Source: Rhodocyclales bacterium
Lineage (GTDB): Bacteria; Pseudomonadota; Gammaproteobacteria; Burkholderiales; Rhodocyclaceae
Assembly: GCA_016215645.1 (NCBI GenBank)
Contig: JACRIX010000102.1
Span: forward strand, 1 to 35,889
Direction of reading: 5' to 3'
DNA length: 35,889 bases
A program made the position numbers and the translations under genes. Under the pieces are notes generated by a model, which worked only from the letters and a program-made list of their open reading frames with translations, had not been told where the DNA came from and ran no database searches. Of the stretch, positions 25,724-33,390 are shown piece by piece (position 1 is the stretch's first letter; each line of letters opens with the position of its first letter).

Positions 25724-26727
25724 AACACCAGACGGCCAAGCCAGAAAGCGATAGCGGCAATCAGCGCGCTCGCTGGAATGGTCAGAATCCAGGCCCAGAC
25801 AATACCCCCGGCCACGCTCCAGCGGACGTTACCCTTTCCGCGAGAGGTGCCGACACCCACAATGGCTCCGGTAATGGTGTGGGTGGTCGACACCGGAATC
25901 CCCAAAAAGGTCGCCATGAACAGGGTGATGGCGCCACCGGTTTCGGCGCAAAAACCGCCCACCGGACGCAGTTTGGTAATTCGCTGCCCCATGGTCTTGA
26001 CGATGCGCCAGCCGCCAAACATCGTGCCGAGTCCCATCGCCGCGTAGCAAGAGAAAATCACCCAGGTCGGAACCGATTCCCCGGTCTTGGAGATACCGGC
26101 AGCAATCAGCAGCATCCAGATGATCCCGATGGTCTTCTGCGCGTCATTGCCGCCGTGCCCCAGGCTATAAAACGCGGCAGAAACCAGCTGCAAGCGACGA
26201 AAGGTCTTGTCCACACGGCGCGGAGTGGTCCGGTTGGCCATCCAGGCGACGGCCACCATCAACGAGCCACCGAGCAGGAAGCCAAGCAGGGGCGCAACGA
26301 GAATGAAGGCAACGACCTTGCCTATCCCGGACCAGACCAGCGAGCCCGTGCCCGCCTTGGCGATCGCGGCACCGGCCAGGCCGCCGATCAGTGCATGCGA
26401 CGAGCTCGATGGAATGCCGTAGTACCACGTGATGATGTTCCAGGCGATGGCCCCGATCAAGGCCCCGAACACGACATAATGGTCGACGATTGCAGGGTCG
26501 ATGGTTCCCTTGCCGATGGTTGCCGCAACCTTGAGCTGGAACACCATGACGGCGGCGACGTTGAAAAAGGCCGCCCAGGCAACCGCATGCTGGGGTTTCA
26601 AAACCCCCGTCGAAACCACCGTGGCGATGGAGTTGGCCGCATCGTGGAAACCATTCATGAAATCGAAGGCCAGTGCCAACAGCACCAGCACTACGATCAC
26701 CGTCAGGCTGATTTCAACCGCTTGCAT
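25720..26727 (-). CDS. pit: Inorganic phosphate transporter, PiT family
   Basis: This 335-residue membrane protein has the PiT signature FDFMNGFHDAANSIATVVSTG near residues 22-42 and its internal repeat GHGGNDAQKTIGIIWM in the second half. GIPVSTTHTITGAIVGVG is another conserved motif. It takes up metal-phosphate by ion-coupled symport. It lies 9 bp after a DUF47 gene, the usual partner of this PiT subtype. Confidence 0.96.
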   Translation of the reverse strand: MQAVEISLTVIVVLVLLALAFDFMNGFHDAANSIATVVSTGVLKPQHAVAWAAFFNVAAVMVFQLKVAATIGKGTIDPAIVDHYVVFGALIGAIAWNIITWYYGIPSSSSHALIGGLAGAAIAKAGTGSLVWSGIGKVVAFILVAPLLGFLLGGSLMVAVAWMANRTTPRRVDKTFRRLQLVSAAFYSLGHGGNDAQKTIGIIWMLLIAAGISKTGESVPTWVIFSCYAAMGLGTMFGGWRIVKTMGQRITKLRPVGGFCAETGGAITLFMATFLGIPVSTTHTITGAIVGVGTSRGKGNVRWSVAGGIVWAWILTIPASALIAAIAFWLGRLVL

Positions 26728-26736
26728 CGCGAGCGA

Positions 26737-27375
26737 TCAGGAATTCTCGAGGATGATGCCCTCGACGATGTTGGCGACGTCCTCGCAGCGATCGGTCACC
26801 GATTCCAGCAACTCGTAGATGCCCTTCATCTTGATCAGCTGGCGCACATCCGCCTCCTCGCGGAACAGCTTGGTGATGCCGGTGCGCATGGCACGGTCCG
26901 CATCCGACTCAAGCTGATCGATCTCCCGACACAGCTTCAGCATGGCCGGCGCATTGTCCATCTTGTTCAGCAGGATCACGGCGGAACGAACGCGCTCGCA
27001 GCAGGAGGCGACGATATCGGAAAGCTGGCGCGCTTCCGGCGTCAACTGGCGAATGTCATAGAGGTACATGGCCTCGGCGAAATCCTGGATCAGGTCGAGG
27101 ATGTCGTCCATGCGCATGATCAGCTGGTGGATCTCGTCGCGATCCAGCGGCGTATTGAACGAGGTATGCAGCAGCGCAATCGCCTCGTGGGTGATCTTGT
27201 CGGCGGAGGTCTCGATTTCGTCGATAGCCTGGACATGCTGCGCCAGGAAATCCGGGCCCTGACTCAGATCACCGACCAGGGCTACTAACTGGCGCCCCCC
27301 TTTTACGATCAAATCAGCATGGGCATTGAAGAGATCGAAGAACTTTGCTTCTTTTGGCATCAGCTTGGAAAACAT
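26737..27375 (-). CDS. DUF47/PhoU-like phosphate transport regulator
   Basis: This 212-residue helical protein is of the DUF47 (PhoU-related) family. It begins MFSKLMPKEAKFFDLFNAHAD and has acidic helices with EIHQLIMRMDDILDLIQDFAEAM and LESVTDRCEDVANIVEG, the repeated E/DxxxD patterns that bind metal clusters in PhoU-like proteins. It probably controls the adjacent PiT transporter. It is the first gene of the chain ending with azlD. Confidence 0.94.
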   Translation of the reverse strand: MFSKLMPKEAKFFDLFNAHADLIVKGGRQLVALVGDLSQGPDFLAQHVQAIDEIETSADKITHEAIALLHTSFNTPLDRDEIHQLIMRMDDILDLIQDFAEAMYLYDIRQLTPEARQLSDIVASCCERVRSAVILLNKMDNAPAMLKLCREIDQLESDADRAMRTGITKLFREEADVRQLIKMKGIYELLESVTDRCEDVANIVEGIILENS

Positions 27376-27405
27376 AGGGCACCGCCACAGACAAAAAACG
27401 TTCGG

Positions 27406-27414
27406 ATTCTAGCA
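27406..27414 (-). promoter_or_regulatory. Candidate extended -10 for the DUF47-pit operon
   Basis: The minus strand reads TGCTAGAAT (27414-27406), a TGn extended -10 that leaves a leader of about 25 nt before the ATG at 27375. No -35 match is evident. Confidence 0.5.
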
Positions 27415-27446
27415 GCTAATGCACACCCGCCGCGCCTTGTGCCACC

Positions 27447-27455
27447 TGCTAAAAT
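27447..27455 (+). promoter_or_regulatory. Candidate extended -10 for the DUF2863 gene
   Basis: TGCTAAAAT at 27447-27455 is a TGn extended -10, 43 bp upstream of the ATG at 27499. It mirrors the TGCTAGAAT of the divergent gene about 35 bp away. Confidence 0.5.
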
Positions 27456-27498
27456 TGCACTCCGCGATTCGATTCACCCCTTCTCATACACATCCCTG

Positions 27499-28671
27499 AT
27501 GAAACGCACCCGTCACCCGCGCCGCGCCCGGCAGACGCCGGATTCCGACCTGCTGGTGCGCCTGTCGACCGGCCTCAGCCAGTCATCGAACCGGATCGAG
27601 GACGCCTGGTGGGAAGCCCGCCTGGCAACCCATATCCACCGCCTGTTGGAAGATAAGAACGAAGATGCCTTGATTGCGGTGCTGGACCAGCTTTACGGCA
27701 CCGGCTCACGGGCCTATGACGAACTGGCCGACATGGTTGAGAGCTGTGCCGAATCGCGCCGCGCCGACAGTCCCGGCGGACTTGACGTGGTCATGTTTGC
27801 CGCCCCCGTGCTGGCCTGGTCGCGCTTCCAGATTCCTTCCGGGCCGATACCCGATGCGCAACTCGATGTCCTGCGGGTCCAGTTGCAGGCCCACGTACTC
27901 GCCGCCGACGCCCGCCTGGCGCTGGCGGATGTGCTGTTCAGCCCCGATCAATTGCCGCAAAACTATGTCGATACTTCGCAGCTCACCGAGAAGCTGGCGA
28001 AGGCGGCGGTTCACGGGCGCAACCTGAAAATCTCGCCGGAGCAACTCGGGGAAACCATGAGTTTCCTGTCCGATACGCGCTATGTGATCGGCGCTGTGGC
28101 CGCGGCACGCGACAAGCCCATGTTCCGCTGGCAGGAAGCCGATGGCGACGGCAGCGAAGCATTTCGCCAGTGGGCCAAGCAGGGCGGCGACGCCTTGCGT
28201 CCGCTGCTGCCGGCCTGCGCCCTGGAGTTCATGCCGGTGCTGGCCTTCCACGCCGCCGTGCGCGATGCCGACCGGGCCTCGCGCCCCTGGTCGCTGCAGT
28301 CCGCGGTTGCCTTCCTGCAAACGGTGCTCAACCAGCCGGCGGCGGATTTGCGCGCTGTGCTCGCCCCTTTCCATGACCACCAGCTCGAGGAATACCGCGT
28401 CGGCTTTACCTTGCGAAATTCCAGCGAGGTGGTCCACGGCGTGGTCTGGCCGCTACTCGACAACGAAGATCAGAATCAGGACATCCCCGGCCAGATCGAA
28501 GCCACGCTGCGCGAAGCCGGTGTGCCCACCGTGCTGTCGCTCGACCAGCGCTTCCCGCTGGAATTCTGCGACGACTGCGGCGCTCCGCTCTATCCCAATC
28601 CCGAGGGCGAGCCGGTGCATGCCGAACTGCCCGAGGAACAGACCGAGGCCACACCCCGCCACCTGCACTGA
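27499..28671 (+). CDS. DUF2863-family protein
   Basis: This is a 390-residue soluble protein of unknown function. A basic start MKRTRHPRRAR is followed by LVRLSTGLSQSSNRIEDAWWEARL, a largely helical body, and a C-terminal FCDDCGAPLYPNPEGEPVHAELP with a CxxC pair that could bind a metal. The length and the opening and closing motifs fit the DUF2863 family, which I remember as a conserved betaproteobacterial protein; this is from memory. The start at 27499 is placed after the candidate promoter; the frame is open further upstream but overlaps the divergent gene. It stands alone, convergent with dadA. Confidence 0.75.
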   Translation: MKRTRHPRRARQTPDSDLLVRLSTGLSQSSNRIEDAWWEARLATHIHRLLEDKNEDALIAVLDQLYGTGSRAYDELADMVESCAESRRADSPGGLDVVMFAAPVLAWSRFQIPSGPIPDAQLDVLRVQLQAHVLAADARLALADVLFSPDQLPQNYVDTSQLTEKLAKAAVHGRNLKISPEQLGETMSFLSDTRYVIGAVAAARDKPMFRWQEADGDGSEAFRQWAKQGGDALRPLLPACALEFMPVLAFHAAVRDADRASRPWSLQSAVAFLQTVLNQPAADLRAVLAPFHDHQLEEYRVGFTLRNSSEVVHGVVWPLLDNEDQNQDIPGQIEATLREAGVPTVLSLDQRFPLEFCDDCGAPLYPNPEGEPVHAELPEEQTEATPRHLH

Positions 28672-28719
28672 ACCTTATGCGCGGCGGCAACCGCGGGGAC
28701 GTCGCCCACGCGTCGGCGA

Positions 28720-29976
28720 TCAGGCGAAGCGGTAAGGCTGGAAATCGATTCCGGGATCGCGCCCGGCGATGCGATCCGCCAGCAGTCGCGCCGAACCGCA
28801 GGCCAGGGTCCAGCCCAACGTACCGTGACCGGTGTTGAGCCACAGGCCGTCGAAGCCGCGCGCTGCCAGCGTATCGATCACCGGCACATTCCCCGGCGTC
28901 GACGGTCTCAGCCCGGCCCAGTAGTCGATGCCATCCACTGCCGCGAGCGAGGGAAAAATATCGACGATGCGGCGGCGCAAGGCCGCGCAGCGCTGCGGGT
29001 TCAGCGATGTGTCATAGCCGTTGAATTCCGCCGTCCCGGCCACCCGTAACCTGTCGCCCAGCCGCGAGATCACCAGCTTGCAGCCGTCGTCGGTCAGGCT
29101 CACGGTCGGCGCCACCGCGCCCTCGGGTAGCGTCAAGGTTGCAGAATAGCCCTTCGCCGGGTACAGCGACAGATCCAGTCCCAGGGGTTTCAGCAGCAGC
29201 GGGGAATAACTGCCAAGCGCGACAACGACGACATCGGCGGTCAGGGTTTCGCCCGAAGCGAGTTGCACGCCGCTCGCGCGCCGGGCATCGCACACCAGCG
29301 ACGCGACCGTCGCGCCCAGGCGGAATTCGACGCCACGCGCCGCCGCGTACCGCGCCAGGGATTCGGTGAAGCGTCGCGCATCGCCGGATTCGTCGCCCGC
29401 CGTGTAGGTGCCACCGACGATCGGCGCCCGCGAATCCGCCAGGGCCGGTTCGATCGCCAGACATTCCGCCGCCGTCTTTGGCACCCGCTCGCAACCGTAC
29501 TCGCACATCAGCGCGGCCTGCGGCAGCGCGTGTTCGAATTCCCCGGGGTCGGTGTAAAAGTGCAGGATTCCGCGTTCGAGGTGGTCGTATTCCAGCGCCA
29601 GGCTTCGCCGCAGCGCCTGCAACTCGCTGCGGCTGGCAAGGCCAAGGCCGACGATGGCGCGAATGTTGGCGCGGGCCCGCGCTGCCGTGCATTGGCGCAG
29701 GAAGCGCAGACCCCAGGCCCATTGCGCCGGATCGGCACGCAGGCGCCAGAGCAAGGGGGCGTCTTCGCGCCCGAGCCATTTCAGGGCGCGCCGCGGTGCA
29801 GCGGGATTGGCCCAGGGCTCGGCATGGCTGACGGAAATCTGGCCCCCGTTGGCAAAGCTGGTTTCCTGTGCGGGAGCCGCCTGGCGATCGACCACCACCA
29901 CCTGGTGCCCATCCGCCGCCAGATACCAGGCGCTGGTGACGCCAATAACGCCGGCACCAAGTACGATTACACGCAT
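28720..29976 (-). CDS. dadA: D-amino acid dehydrogenase small subunit
   Basis: This 418-residue FAD-dependent dehydrogenase oxidises D-amino acids (chiefly D-alanine) and passes electrons to the respiratory chain. The Rossmann FAD motif VIVLGAGVIGVTSAWYLA is at residues 3-20. ETSFANGGQISVSHAEPWANP and the C-terminal GHGTLGWTLACGSARLLAD are DadA hallmarks. The ATG at 29974-29976 is chosen from the family start MRVIVLGAG; the frame is open further upstream. No dadX racemase is next to it. A 7-bp hairpin lies where a ribosome-binding site would be. Confidence 0.94.
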   Translation of the reverse strand: MRVIVLGAGVIGVTSAWYLAADGHQVVVVDRQAAPAQETSFANGGQISVSHAEPWANPAAPRRALKWLGREDAPLLWRLRADPAQWAWGLRFLRQCTAARARANIRAIVGLGLASRSELQALRRSLALEYDHLERGILHFYTDPGEFEHALPQAALMCEYGCERVPKTAAECLAIEPALADSRAPIVGGTYTAGDESGDARRFTESLARYAAARGVEFRLGATVASLVCDARRASGVQLASGETLTADVVVVALGSYSPLLLKPLGLDLSLYPAKGYSATLTLPEGAVAPTVSLTDDGCKLVISRLGDRLRVAGTAEFNGYDTSLNPQRCAALRRRIVDIFPSLAAVDGIDYWAGLRPSTPGNVPVIDTLAARGFDGLWLNTGHGTLGWTLACGSARLLADRIAGRDPGIDFQPYRFA

Positions 29977-29983
29977 CGACGGA

Positions 29984-30000
29984 CGCAAAACCTTTTTGCG
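29984..30000 (-). repeat. Hairpin in the dadA 5' leader
   Basis: CGCAAAA (29984-29990) and TTTTGCG (29994-30000) are perfect inverted arms around a 3-nt loop, ending 7 nt before the dadA start codon. It could hinder ribosome access. Confidence 0.6.
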
Positions 30001-30030
30001 GCAGGCTTGATCTGAACGGACATAAGCCCA

Positions 30031-30038
30031 ATTATAGT
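30031..30038. promoter_or_regulatory. Interleaved -10 elements for divergent dadA and msrB
   Basis: ATTATAGT at 30031-30038 gives TATAAT on the minus strand (30036-30031, toward dadA) and TATAGT on the plus strand (30033-30038, toward msrB). The minus-strand hexamer is a perfect consensus. The start codons are 81 bp apart. Confidence 0.6.
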
Positions 30039-30057
30039 CAGCCCCGACGGAGGCCCC

Positions 30058-30492
30058 ATGAGCGACAAGATCGAGAAAACCGAAGCCGAATGGCGTGCCC
30101 GGCTCACGCCCATGCAATACCACGTCACCCGCGAAAAAGGCACCGAGCGCGCCTTTACCGGTCAGTATTGGGACTGCAAGGACGATGGCACCTACCGCTG
30201 CATTGGCTGCGGCGAGCCGCTGTTCGAATCAGCAGCCAAGTTCGATTCCGGCTGTGGCTGGCCCAGCTTCACCGCGCCCCTGACCGCCGACGCGGTCGCC
30301 GAGAACGATGACAGCAGCCATTTCATGCGCCGCACCGAGGTCGTCTGCAGCCACTGCGACGCCCATCTCGGCCATGTATTTCCCGATGGCCCTGCGCCAA
30401 CCGGGCTGCGCTACTGCATCAACTCAGCGTCGCTGAGTCTTTGCAAAGACGATGAGGCATCCCCCCAGCCCCCTTCCCCCGGAAGGGGGTGA
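30058..30492 (+). CDS. msrB: Peptide-methionine (R)-S-oxide reductase MsrB
   Basis: This 144-residue enzyme reduces the R-epimer of methionine sulfoxide in proteins. Zinc cysteines are in RCIGCGEPL (Cys48, Cys51) and [14 protein letters not shown] (Cys97, Cys100). SGCGWPSF and the catalytic Cys120 in [10 protein letters not shown] follow. GGAGG lies just upstream of the ATG. The last part is odd: after INSASL the protein continues [18 protein letters not shown], where the final 11 residues and the stop are encoded by a G/C-run palindromic repeat. The enzyme core is complete. Confidence 0.95.
   Translation: MSDKIEKTEAEWRARLTPMQYHVTREKGTERAFTGQYWDCKDDGTYRCIGCGEPLFESAAKFDSGCGWPSFTAPLTADAVAENDDSSHFMRRTEVVCSHCDAHLGHVFPDGPAPTGLRYCINSASLSLCKDDEASPQPPSPGRG
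30422..30450. repeat. Two abutting perfect palindromes at the 3' end of msrB
   Basis: ACTCAGCG, then T, then CGCTGAGT (30422-30438) is a perfect inverted repeat. GTCTTTGCAAAGAC (30437-30450) is a perfect 14-bp palindrome overlapping it by two bases. Both are inside the msrB frame, just before the G/C-run repeat. Confidence 0.8.
30462..30492. repeat. G/C-run palindromic repeat, copy B (msrB C-terminus)
   Basis: After CCCCCAGCC, the arms CCCCCTTCC (30469-30477) and GGAAGGGGG (30481-30489) form a perfect 9-bp hairpin, and the msrB stop TGA follows at once (30490-30492). It has the same style as the copies near acpS and in purL. Confidence 0.7.
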
Positions 30493-30536
30493 CCGAGCGG
30501 CTCGCTGCGCTCGAAACTCGATTGGCTGCCGTTCTC

Positions 30537-30542
30537 TATAAT
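30537..30542 (+). promoter_or_regulatory. yciB promoter, -10 almost abutting the start codon
   Basis: A perfect TATAAT at 30537-30542 is only 8 nt from the ATG at 30551. The spacer CGCACCCC has no ribosome-binding site, so a leaderless or near-leaderless mRNA is expected. Confidence 0.65.
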
Positions 30543-30550
30543 CGCACCCC

Positions 30551-31120
30551 ATGAAATTCCTTTTCGACCTATTCCCCATCATCCTGTTTTTTGTCGCCTT
30601 CAAGGCCTTCGACATCTATGTCGCCACGGCCGTGGTGATCGCCGCCACGGTGGCGCAGATCGCCTGGGTCTGGCACCGCCATCGCAAGGTGGACACCATG
30701 CTCTGGGTCAGCCTTGGCCTGGTCGTGGTCTTTGGCGGCGCGACGCTGCTGCTGCGCGATGAAACCTTCATCAAGTGGAAGCCCACGGTGCTCTACTGGC
30801 TGTTCGCCATTACCTTGTTCTGCTCGGCGCAGTTCTTCGGCAAGAACCTGATCCGCGCCATGCTCAGTCAGGCACAAATGAACCTGCCGGAACCGCTCTG
30901 GGGCCGCCTCAACCTGGCCTGGATAGGCTTCTTTTCGGTGATGGGAGTACTCAATCTCTGGGTGGCCTTCAACTTCAGCACCGACACCTGGGTCAGCTTC
31001 AAGCTCTTCGGCAGCATGGGCCTGATGATCGTGTTCATCGTGCTGCAAGGCCTGGTCCTCGCCAGGTACCTCCCCGAGGAAAAGGAAGAATCTGTCCCGC
31101 CCGCTCAGGGAAAACGCTGA
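30551..31120 (+). CDS. yciB: Inner membrane-spanning protein YciB (septation protein A)
   Basis: This 189-residue polytopic membrane protein has about five hydrophobic helices. It opens [27 protein letters not shown], the IspZ/YciB signature, and has [13 protein letters not shown] and [20 protein letters not shown]. The family influences cell-envelope synthesis and division. It leads the yciB-yciI-bolA-ppiC group. Confidence 0.95.
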   Translation: MKFLFDLFPIILFFVAFKAFDIYVATAVVIAATVAQIAWVWHRHRKVDTMLWVSLGLVVVFGGATLLLRDETFIKWKPTVLYWLFAITLFCSAQFFGKNLIRAMLSQAQMNLPEPLWGRLNLAWIGFFSVMGVLNLWVAFNFSTDTWVSFKLFGSMGLMIVFIVLQGLVLARYLPEEKEESVPPAQGKR

Positions 31121-31160
31121 TCCAAAGGCTGATCCCTCGCCAACCCACCGGAGAACCCCC

Positions 31161-31466
31161 ATGCTGTATGCCATCGTCGGCGAAGACGTGCCGGAAAGCC
31201 TCGAACACCGCCTGGCCGCCCGCCCGGCCCACCTGGCCCGGCTAACCGAACTCGACGCTGCGGGTCGCCTGGCGCTCGCCGGCCCCTGCCCTGCCATCGA
31301 CAGCCCCGACCCCGGCCCGGCCGGATTTGCCGGCAGCCTGATCGTGGCCGAGTTCGATTCGCTGGACGACGCCCGTGCCTGGGCCGATGCCGACCCGTAT
31401 GTCGCGGCCGGCGTGTATGCCCGCGTCAGCGTGCGCCCCTTCAGGCAGGTTTTTCCAAGATCATGA
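31161..31466 (+). CDS. YciI-like protein
   Basis: This is a 101-residue ferredoxin-fold protein. [25 protein letters not shown] carries the conserved Arg and His, [14 protein letters not shown] gives the GxLxxxGP motif, and [18 protein letters not shown] is the C-terminal helix. The reaction is unknown for most family members. GGAGAA precedes the ATG. It overlaps bolA by 4 bp. Confidence 0.92.
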   Translation: MLYAIVGEDVPESLEHRLAARPAHLARLTELDAAGRLALAGPCPAIDSPDPGPAGFAGSLIVAEFDSLDDARAWADADPYVAAGVYARVSVRPFRQVFPRS

Positions 31467-31726
31467 GCGTGATCGATGCCATGCGCGCCAGCCTCGCCGC
31501 GCTCGAACCACGCTCGGTCGAGATCATTGACGACTCGGCCAAACATGCCGGCCATGCCGGGGCAAAATCCGGCGGCGGCCACTATCGATTGAGCATTGTT
31601 TCGCCACGTTTCGCCGGCTGCCGGACCATGGAAAGGCACCGCTTGGTGTATGATGCTCTGGGCCCGCTGATGAAGCGCGAAATCCACGCACTCAGCATCA
31701 CCGCCAAATCCCCCGACGAACCTTGA
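31463..31726 (+). CDS. bolA: BolA-family protein
   Basis: This 87-residue protein has the BolA fold. [30 protein letters not shown] contains the conserved His and the RHRxVYxxL motif. BolA proteins pair with monothiol glutaredoxins to coordinate Fe-S clusters and, in E. coli, affect cell shape. It lies between yciI (4-bp overlap) and the prolyl isomerase gene (26 bp). Confidence 0.94.
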   Translation: MSVIDAMRASLAALEPRSVEIIDDSAKHAGHAGAKSGGGHYRLSIVSPRFAGCRTMERHRLVYDALGPLMKREIHALSITAKSPDEP

Positions 31727-31752
31727 ATCCTTCCTCTCATTCAGGAACCACG

Positions 31753-32553
31753 ATGAATCGCACCCTCCGTCACGCCGTCCTGCTCGGCTTTGCCGCTACC
31801 TTTGCCGCCGCGCCCACCTTTGCCCAGAAGAAAGCCGATGCCAACACCTTCGCCACGGTCAACGGCAAGGCCATCCCCAAGGTCCGTGCCGACGCCCTGA
31901 TCGCCGGCCAGGCCGCGCAGGGACAGCCGGATTCACCGGAACTGCGCAAGGCCGTCACCGAAGAACTGGTGCGTCGTGAAATCCTGACCCAGGAAGCCCT
32001 GAAAAAGGGCTTCGACAAGAAGCCCGAAGTTCAGGGACAGATTGACCTCGCGCGCCAGGGTGTGCTGATCGGTGCCTACCTCAACGACTACGTCAAGACG
32101 CACCCGATCACCGACGAGCAGATCAAGAAGGAATACGGGGAAATCTCGGCCAAGCTCGGCAACAAGGAGTACAAGGCACGCCACATCCTGGTCGAAACCG
32201 AGGAAGCCGCCAAGGCCATCCTGGTGCGCCTGTCAAAGGGCGAGAAGCTGGAGGACCTGGCCAAGGACTCCAAGGACCCCGGTTCCAAGGACCGCGGCGG
32301 CGACCTCGGCTGGGCCAATCCGGCCTCGTTCGTACCCGCCTTCTCGGCGGCCATGACCAAGCTTGAAAAAGGCAAGTTCACCGAAGCCCCGGTCAAGACC
32401 GATTTCGGCTGGCACATCATCCTGCTGGAAGACACCCGCGAACTGAAGCTGCCCGGCGTCGACGAAGCCAAGGGCCAGATCGGGCAACAGCTGACGCAGC
32501 GCATGGTGCAAAAGCATATCGACGAGTTGCGCGCCAAGGCCAAGGTGGAGTAA
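31753..32553 (+). CDS. Periplasmic parvulin-type peptidyl-prolyl isomerase
   Basis: This is a 266-residue exported protein. A signal peptide covers about residues 1-24 (cleavage after TFA). An N-terminal SurA/PrsA-like helical part follows (VTEELVRREILTQEA). The parvulin domain is at about 131-225: KARHILVETEEAAKAI, GGDLGWANPASFVPAF and DFGWHIILLEDTRE. It would help outer-membrane or periplasmic proteins fold. The ATG at 31753 has AGGAA before it; an in-frame TTG further upstream overlaps bolA and would spoil the signal peptide. Confidence 0.94.
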   Translation: MNRTLRHAVLLGFAATFAAAPTFAQKKADANTFATVNGKAIPKVRADALIAGQAAQGQPDSPELRKAVTEELVRREILTQEALKKGFDKKPEVQGQIDLARQGVLIGAYLNDYVKTHPITDEQIKKEYGEISAKLGNKEYKARHILVETEEAAKAILVRLSKGEKLEDLAKDSKDPGSKDRGGDLGWANPASFVPAFSAAMTKLEKGKFTEAPVKTDFGWHIILLEDTRELKLPGVDEAKGQIGQQLTQRMVQKHIDELRAKAKVE

Positions 32554-32601
32554 GCTCGCGCGAGCTGCCCTCCAGAATCGCCCGCCATAGAGGAAACCAA
32601 C

Positions 32602-33291
32602 ATGAATATCCGTTCGCTCATCACCGCCGGCCTGATTGCCCTTACTGCCGTCCCCCTGATCTCCAGCGCCCAGCAAGCCGCAGCCACCCAGGCTGACGTG
32701 ACCGCCCTGCCGCCGGCGCTGCGCGCTGCGCTGCTGTCGGGCAACGCCGCCGCGATTGAGGCGGCGATCACGACCCTCTCGGGTGGCGATGCTCAGCGAG
32801 CCGGTCAGTTGGCTGGACTGGTCGCTCGTGCGGCGAGCTTCGTCGCTCAAACCAATCCGGCCGCAGCCGCCGCTGGCGCGCAAGCAGCAGTTGCCGTAGC
32901 CAACCGCCCGGCGGTCATTGCGGCAAATCCTGCTGCCTCCGCGCAGACCGCGCAACAAGCCATGCAGGTTGCATCGCTTCCTGCCGTGATGGCGGCCGCG
33001 CCGGCCGCCGTAGCTACGGTAACGCAAAGTGCCATGCAAGTCATTGCCGCCCCGTCAGTCCAGGCCGCGGCGCCGACTCTTGCCGCCCAGGTGGCGGCCT
33101 CCGCGACGATCGTTTCCCAGAATCCGGCAGTGCAAGCGGCCTCACCTGGCCTTGCTGCGCAGGTGGGCAACCAGGTAGCCGCCCTTCCTGTAGCGATTCA
33201 GCAACCTGCGCAAGTTCTTGTCCTGGCTTCCCAGGCAACGACAAACAATCCACCCCAAACCTGCGGCGGTGCCGGTCAAAGCCCGTGCTGA
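32602..33291 (+). CDS. Secreted alanine-rich protein with 24-residue tandem repeats
   Basis: This 229-residue protein has a signal peptide at about 1-23 (cleavage after SSA) and an Ala/Val/Gln-rich body. From about residue 102 four tandem units of exactly 24 residues follow, each starting PAVxAAxP or PSVQAAAP and containing an AAQVA or AMQV core. The C-terminus CGGAGQSPC holds the only two cysteines, which may form a disulfide. I do not recognise the family. AGAGGAAA precedes the ATG and an intrinsic terminator follows the stop. It may be co-transcribed with the prolyl isomerase 48 bp upstream. Confidence 0.8.
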   Translation: MNIRSLITAGLIALTAVPLISSAQQAAATQADVTALPPALRAALLSGNAAAIEAAITTLSGGDAQRAGQLAGLVARAASFVAQTNPAAAAAGAQAAVAVANRPAVIAANPAASAQTAQQAMQVASLPAVMAAAPAAVATVTQSAMQVIAAPSVQAAAPTLAAQVAASATIVSQNPAVQAASPGLAAQVGNQVAALPVAIQQPAQVLVLASQATTNNPPQTCGGAGQSPC

Positions 33292-33311
33292 GCTTGACCA
33301 CCGCTTGAAGA

Positions 33312-33338
33312 AAACGGGAGCCGAGGCTCCCGTTTTTG
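33312..33338 (+). terminator. Intrinsic terminator after the alanine-rich gene
   Basis: ACGGGAGCC (33314-33322) and GGCTCCCGT (33325-33333) pair, followed by a run of T to 33337. It would end the plus-strand yciB-to-repeat-protein transcript. purL ends 52 bp further on, on the other strand. Confidence 0.9.
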
Positions 33339-33390
33339 TTGCGCGTCGCCGTATTGCCAACGCCAGCGCGGTGCGTCCCTTCGGGAACTC

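Noticed and set aside
28672..28719. Bidirectional terminator between the DUF2863 gene and dadA
   Set aside because: The gap has a GCGG/CCGC-type pairing but no T-run on either strand.
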